From Rickettsia tamurae (lineage in GTDB: Bacteria; Pseudomonadota; Alphaproteobacteria; Rickettsiales; Rickettsiaceae), in NCBI RefSeq assembly GCF_000751075.1, contig NZ_CCMG01000018.1, forward strand, positions 34,276 through 98,275: DNA of 64,000 nucleotides, in the 5' to 3' direction. Positions 60,009-64,000 of the stretch are shown here, piece after piece. Below the pieces are notes generated by a model that saw only the letters and a list, made by a program, of their open reading frames with translations, had not been told where the DNA came from and ran no database searches. A program made the position numbers and the translations under genes. Every line of letters begins with the position of its first letter. The stretch's first letter is position 1.

Positions 60009-60804
60009 TATATACTCTATAATTGACGAAGTCTTTAAGTGAACAGAATAGTATTTTTTCAAAGGTGGAATTATTTGTATGCGTAATTTTGGTATCATAG
60101 TTACAATGTTCCCTAATAAAGATCCGTGCATCCATCCATAAATCAGAACCTATAGAAGAATGTTTTAAATATTTTGTGATAAAAGGTAATATAGCTTTAA
60201 GTTCTATTTTTTGAAATCTTGCTATTATATAAGTAAGCCCAACAAAAGCAACACTGTTTATTTCTGTACTTTCATTTTTCTTAAGAAAGTATAAGCAAAT
60301 TTCTAAAGCTTCTTGGTAATTTAAAGAATTTTGACAAAAGCCTAAAATAAACTCTATTTTTTCTTTCTCATTTTTTAAAGAATTTATTAATGTTTTATCT
60401 ATAAATATTTTTAATTTTTTATGGCTTAAAAATTTCAAATTATTTTTAAAATATTCTAAATAAACTTTTCTTTCTAATCTTGGTATACAAATAACAATGC
60501 TAAATAATGTTAAATTAGTTGCATTTAAAATTTTTTCACTGGTGCTTTTCAAATTTTCAAACAATAAAGGCAATATTAAATCTTCTTTAATATTATAAAA
60601 TCTTTCAACCAAACGACCTATAGCTTCAACTGCTTCAACTTGTATTAATTCTTCCGGATTTCTTAAATTTTGTGTTAGAATGTCTAGTGCATCGTCATAA
60701 TCCTTATAATGCCCTACATATATAAGATAATAAAAAGTTTTTTCCCATTCAGGTAGATCAATTACATCCGGTTGATTTCTATATTCTTCCTCACTCATTA
60801 TCAT
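60001..60804 (-). CDS. HEAT-like helical-repeat protein inserted between ctaC and ctaD
   Basis: ~267 aa from ATG 60804 (or 265 from 60798). Composed of antiparallel helix pairs: YVGHYKDYDDALDILTQNLR; PEELIQVEAVEAIGRLVERF; KEDLILPLLFENLKSTSEKI; YQEALEICLYFLKKNESTEI; INSVAFVGLTYIIARFQKIE. The pattern is that of HEAT/Armadillo proteins, and proteins of this length and type include many immunity proteins to polymorphic toxins, though no specific family is identifiable. The start is 4 bp after the ctaC stop. It is not part of the normal cytochrome oxidase cluster. Confidence 0.6.
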   Translation of the reverse strand: MIMSEEEYRNQPDVIDLPEWEKTFYYLIYVGHYKDYDDALDILTQNLRNPEELIQVEAVEAIGRLVERFYNIKEDLILPLLFENLKSTSEKILNATNLTLFSIVICIPRLERKVYLEYFKNNLKFLSHKKLKIFIDKTLINSLKNEKEKIEFILGFCQNSLNYQEALEICLYFLKKNESTEINSVAFVGLTYIIARFQKIELKAILPFITKYLKHSSIGSDLWMDARIFIREHCNYDTKITHTNNSTFEKILFCSLKDFVNYRVYND

Positions 60805-60808
60805 ATAA

Positions 60809-61756
60809 TTAATTAGCAACCAATTTCTGATTCCCGTTATTCTCGGCAACCTTATTTTTATTTGCAACCCAATTGTCAAAATCCTCTTTGCTTACTACTT
60901 CTATAGCAATCGGCATGAAGCCGTGATTGATACCGCATAGTTCGGAGCATTGCCCGTAATATACACCTTTCTTGGCAGCTCTTGTCCACGTTTCATTAAT
61001 TCTTCCAGGCACTGCATCTATTTTAAACCCAAGCGACGGAACGGCAAAACTATGTATTACGTCACCTGCGGTAATGAGAAACCTTACGGTAGCATTTTCA
61101 GGGATAACAATTCGATTATCAACATCTAATAATCTTTTTTGGTCAGGTTTTAAATTCTCATCAGAGATCATTACGCTATCAAATTCTAAATTATCATGAT
61201 CAGGATATATATAATGCCAATACCATTGATAACCTACTACTTTAATAGTTAAATCCGTTTCGGGTATTTTTTCGGCATGACGCAATATTCTAAAAGACGG
61301 CATTGCAATAATAACTAAAATTATTATAGGTATTACAGTCCAAATTATTTCTATTAAAACATTATGTGAAAATTTTGCCGGTACGGGATTATTTTTTGCA
61401 TTAAATCTAATGCATACAAAGCCAAGTAATCCGGCAACGAATAAAACAATAGCTGTTGAGATATAAAGCAGAAAATTATGAAAATGATGTAATTCCTCCA
61501 TAATCGGACTTGCCGGCGGCTGGAACGTTATTTGCCAAGGTAACGGCTCGGAAGCAAAGCAGCTACTACTAACAATCAAAAAACAAATTAAAGTAATAGA
61601 CATCTTCCCAAACTTCGTTTCTAGAGGTAATTTATAAGTCGATCCGGTACTCGAATCCTCACGTACGCTTGTGTACGTTGCGGTTCGAGGTGAAGTGTCT
61701 TCTTTAAATTCCTCTCTAAATCCTCGTTTGGAAAGATGTCTAATAATATTTTTCAT
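60809..61756 (-). CDS. ctaC: Cytochrome c oxidase subunit II with RPE1 before the signal peptide
   Basis: 315 aa. Receives electrons from cytochrome c at the CuA centre: [20 protein letters not shown] holds the Cys-x3-Cys, His and Met, with the upstream His in [20 protein letters not shown]. Two spans follow the signal peptide ([40 protein letters not shown]). The signal peptide ([18 protein letters not shown]) starts at ~residue 52, because RPE1 ([20 protein letters not shown]) has entered after [12 protein letters not shown]. The internal ATG (MSITL) could serve as a second start. Confidence 0.95.
   Translation of the reverse strand: MKNIIRHLSKRGFREEFKEDTSPRTATYTSVREDSSTGSTYKLPLETKFGKMSITLICFLIVSSSCFASEPLPWQITFQPPASPIMEELHHFHNFLLYISTAIVLFVAGLLGFVCIRFNAKNNPVPAKFSHNVLIEIIWTVIPIIILVIIAMPSFRILRHAEKIPETDLTIKVVGYQWYWHYIYPDHDNLEFDSVMISDENLKPDQKRLLDVDNRIVIPENATVRFLITAGDVIHSFAVPSLGFKIDAVPGRINETWTRAAKKGVYYGQCSELCGINHGFMPIAIEVVSKEDFDNWVANKNKVAENNGNQKLVAN
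61601..61738 (-). repeat. RPE1 (in ctaC)
   Basis: 138 bp (46 codons) between inverted ends CATCTTCCCAAACTTCG and CGTTTGGAAAGATG (the second matching imperfectly). Shares GATCCGGTACTCGAATCCTC and TGTGTACGTTGCGGTTC with the other two copies. Confidence 0.9.
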
Positions 61757-61838
61757 AGCACATATAAAGTTATTTATATATTAATATAAATGTATATACA
61801 GTTTTATTAAAGTAAAAATCGATAAATTTTTATAAAAA

Positions 61839-62359
61839 CTACATATTTTTAATAATATTTGAGCTAGAAAGTGTGCCTATATTAGGATGTTGCAGTAAGT
61901 CAATAACTTCTATTACTTTCGCATTTATATTTATTTTTGCTTGAATTTGCTTATTTATTAACTGAGGATCGTGCTTTGTTACAGCGATTACAGAAGGACA
62001 AATATTTTGCACTAACCGAGCGTAATCATTAAAATCTTTTAGTTTAGGTAATATTTAGGTAATATAAGTACTTTATCAACAAATGTGAAAGAACTTAAAA
62101 TTTTTGCTCGTTGTAATTGATTATGGATAGGTTGACGTTTTTTATATTTAATAATTGTTTCATCCAAAGCAACGATTAAGTATTTACCGTGTTTTTTAGC
62201 TTTGCGTAGAAATTTTATATGACCGTAATGTAATAAATCAAAACAACCGCCTACTAGAACTATTTCGCTATTTATAGGACAGTTTTTATTTAAAGAAATA
62301 TTCTCATAATATTCTATTTTGGGTAATTTGACAGCATTATGGTTAGATGAGCAGGACAT
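61839..62359 (-). pseudogene. Cytidylyltransferase-like protein disrupted by an 11-bp tandem duplication
   Basis: Nucleotidyltransferase of the GCT/HldE-C type: LVGGCFDLLHYGHIKFLRKA has the HxGH motif (HYGH); KKHGKYLIVALDETIIK; RAKILSSFTFVDKVLILP. The ORF stops at 62039, but 11 bp, TTAGGTAATAT, is duplicated exactly (62044-62054 and 62055-62065). Removing one copy restores VLILPKLKDFNDYARLVQNI and PSVIAVTKHDPQLINKQIQA to a stop at 61839 (170 codons including stop). Role before loss: activation of a sugar phosphate or alcohol phosphate with CTP/ATP. Confidence 0.88.
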
Positions 62360-62569
62360 AAGATTTATAAAAATAGGAAAAGTCTAGGCATAATCTTCAT
62401 CTATATAAGTTAACGAAAATTAACTTATATATATTTAGTTTTAAGCAATAAAAAACTAATAAAACAGAAATAAAAAAAATTACAATTTTCTATTGTAATT
62501 TGTTCGTATATAGTTCATATTATTATTAGTAATGAAAAATTGATTCAAATAATCTTCAGAGCAATTTTA

Positions 62570-63934
62570 ATGAATGATACTGCACTATTTTATGATTTTA
62601 ATGGCATATTACCATCATCTTTTATTAGTGCACGTCTCAGGAAAATCCTCACCTCTGCCTCCTTATTATTATTTATAGCATTAGTTATTTTTGTCTCTTT
62701 TGCTGTTAATAATTATGTTAACGACACTTTATCCATAACTTTAGTACAACCTGATAGTAGTGAAGAAGAAACAATTTCCTTTAAAGAAGTAGTAGTGAAA
62801 AAAGGCGATACTATAAAGTCAATTTTGATAGAACAAAATATCCCTAAAAATGAAATAGAAAAAATTGTAAGTTTAGTAAAAGAAGGTAAATTATCTTCTG
62901 CTCTTAAAATAGGGCAGCAAATTACTTTTGAATATGAAACAAAAATTACCGAAAACGAAGATGAAGATTTAACCTCAGAGGTAACATTCTTAAATAAAAT
63001 CGTTATAATTATCGATAAGCTAAAAACTATTGAAGTAATTAGAGAAGGTGATAATTTTAAAGTTGAAGAAATTGTAGTACCTTTAAGTAAAAAAGTTGCC
63101 AAATCGTCGGTAAGTATTGAATCAAATTTTATGTCAGCCCTTAAAAAACTGGGCTTATCGAATAATAGTATAATAGAGCTGATTAATGCTTATGCTTATC
63201 AAATCGATTTTCAGCGTCAAATAAAAAGCGGTGATACCGCAACCGTAATAACGGAAAAATACGTAACGGAAGACGGTAAATTTTCCCACCACGGTAAAAT
63301 TCTATATGTTTCATTAAATCTTTCAGGGAAAGAATATAATATATATCGTTATTCCCATGACAATAACGCAAATAATCATGCATTTTTTTCCGAAGACGGT
63401 AAAAGCGTAAAAAGAAGCTTACTTAAAACTCCGCTAAAAGTTATAAAAGTTTCTTCACATTACGGTAATAGAAAGCACCCGATATTCGGTTATACTAAAA
63501 TGCATAAGGGAGTTGACTTTGCAGCTCCAACCGGTACGCCTATATATTCCGCAGGAAACGGAGTTATAACGGAAATAGGTTGGAAGTCGGGTTATGGAAA
63601 ATTTATTCAGGTAAAACATAGCGGTACGCTATCTACTGCTTATGCTCATGCTTCAAATTTTGCAAAAAATTTAAAAGTGGGAAGTATCGTAAAACAAGGA
63701 CAAATCATCGCATATGTCGGAAGTACCGGCAGAGCTACAGGTCCACATTTACATTATGAAGTTAAAATTGACGGCAAACATGTTAATCCTATGTCAGTTA
63801 AAACAACACCGGGTATAGAATTAAACGGAAAAAATTTAGAGAAATTTAAACAATTTAAAAAAGAAATAAAAACTTTAAATGTTAAGCTTGATAAGGAATT
63901 GCAAGTAGAGAAAGCAGCCACAGTTTCATTGTAG
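62570..63934 (+). CDS. M23 family zinc metallopeptidase with LysM-like region (MepM/OapA-like)
   Basis: Periplasmic murein endopeptidase cutting cross-links. ~454 aa from ATG 62570 (the frame is open from a TTG at 62540). One N-terminal span (LLLFIALVIFVSFAVNNYVN), a LysM/OapA-like region (VVKKGDTIKSILIEQNIPKN; LSSALKIGQQITFEY), then a long middle part and the M23 domain at ~325-425: His and Asp of MHKGVDFAAPTGTPIYSAGN, and TAYAHASNF, GPHLHYEVKIDGKHVNP. The zinc ligands are all present. A family-A palindrome follows. Confidence 0.92.
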   Translation: MNDTALFYDFNGILPSSFISARLRKILTSASLLLFIALVIFVSFAVNNYVNDTLSITLVQPDSSEEETISFKEVVVKKGDTIKSILIEQNIPKNEIEKIVSLVKEGKLSSALKIGQQITFEYETKITENEDEDLTSEVTFLNKIVIIIDKLKTIEVIREGDNFKVEEIVVPLSKKVAKSSVSIESNFMSALKKLGLSNNSIIELINAYAYQIDFQRQIKSGDTATVITEKYVTEDGKFSHHGKILYVSLNLSGKEYNIYRYSHDNNANNHAFFSEDGKSVKRSLLKTPLKVIKVSSHYGNRKHPIFGYTKMHKGVDFAAPTGTPIYSAGNGVITEIGWKSGYGKFIQVKHSGTLSTAYAHASNFAKNLKVGSIVKQGQIIAYVGSTGRATGPHLHYEVKIDGKHVNPMSVKTTPGIELNGKNLEKFKQFKKEIKTLNVKLDKELQVEKAATVSL

Positions 63935-63940
63935 GATAGT

Positions 63941-64000
63941 CGTCATTGCGAGCAGCCGTAGGCTGCGTGGCAATCTCATGAAATAATAACAAACTCCTGA
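63941..64000. repeat. Palindromic repeat, family A, cut by the window edge
   Basis: CGTCATTGCGAGCAGCCGTA, then the shared centre ATCTCATGAAATAATAACAA; only the left half is visible. Confidence 0.85.

Overview
This window reads as the chromosome of a Rickettsia (obligate intracellular Alphaproteobacteria). The evidence is a parasite-type ATP/ADP translocase (Tlc), a class I lysyl-tRNA synthetase, very AT-rich sequence, many half-decayed genes, and many copies of Rickettsia palindromic elements (RPEs), several of them read through in frame inside proteins. The RPE load, folE and a Fic gene fit a spotted-fever or transitional-group genome. The species cannot be named from sequence alone.

Layout. 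1-3.4 kb: fabI (cut by the window edge) divergent from lnt, an XRE-type regulator and an AmpD-like amidase. 3.4-8.6 kb: RPE-rich DNA, then a dying three-gene ABC transporter operon (binding protein, permease, ATPase, all disrupted) and a frameshifted ankyrin gene. 8.6-16.2 kb: dsbB, lysS, a GIY-YIG nuclease remnant framed by palindrome arms, an AEC-type carrier, the malic enzyme maeB, and the wreck of a coiled-coil/polyproline protein. 16.6-27.2 kb: an MFS carrier with an in-frame RPE, a large low-complexity protein with a broken 5' part, mdh, an ankyrin remnant, tlc, pyrG and kdsB. 27.3-31.9 kb: tRNA-Lys and tRNA-Ile, an orphan CopG-type antitoxin, a Nudix remnant, a heme-copper-oxidase-like protein with three palindrome insertions, folE and proS. 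32.1-40.5 kb: a Fic enzyme behind a perfect 26-bp palindrome, ruvA and ruvB separated by a broken leucine-rich-repeat gene, an MsbA-like exporter, an AmpG-like permease and a D,D-carboxypeptidase. 40.7-50.7 kb: rlpA, a BON lipoprotein, yciB, an FTR1/cupredoxin iron-uptake pair, a small membrane protein, an FKBP isomerase, a dioxygenase-like protein, a TlpA-like protein, a signal peptide peptidase, dut and slt. 51-64 kb: decayed unknown genes, an LD-carboxypeptidase, addB with four palindrome insertions, a gamma-Glu amidohydrolase, ctaD, an unexpected HEAT-like gene, ctaC, a cytidylyltransferase pseudogene and an M23 endopeptidase.

The intact genes cover energy (Tlc, CtaC/CtaD, malate enzymes), envelope building and recycling (fabI, lnt, kdsB, MsbA, AmpD, AmpG, carboxypeptidases, Slt, RlpA, M23), and DNA/RNA upkeep (ruvAB, addB, dut, lysS, proS). 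The decayed genes are mostly transport and host-interaction types (ankyrin, LRR, polyproline), as expected for reductive evolution.

The most unusual content is the palindromic repeats. I distinguish several families by their arms: A (cgtcattgcgag...ctcgcaatgacg), B (ttgttgcatggatc...gatccatgcaacaa), C (tgtcatcccg-ggcttgaccacgg...), D (tgtcattcccgcg...cgcgggaatgaca), E and F (longer hairpins) and RPE1. They are nested inside each other in a repeated order and are inserted in frame into at least six proteins. The letters are mine, except RPE1.
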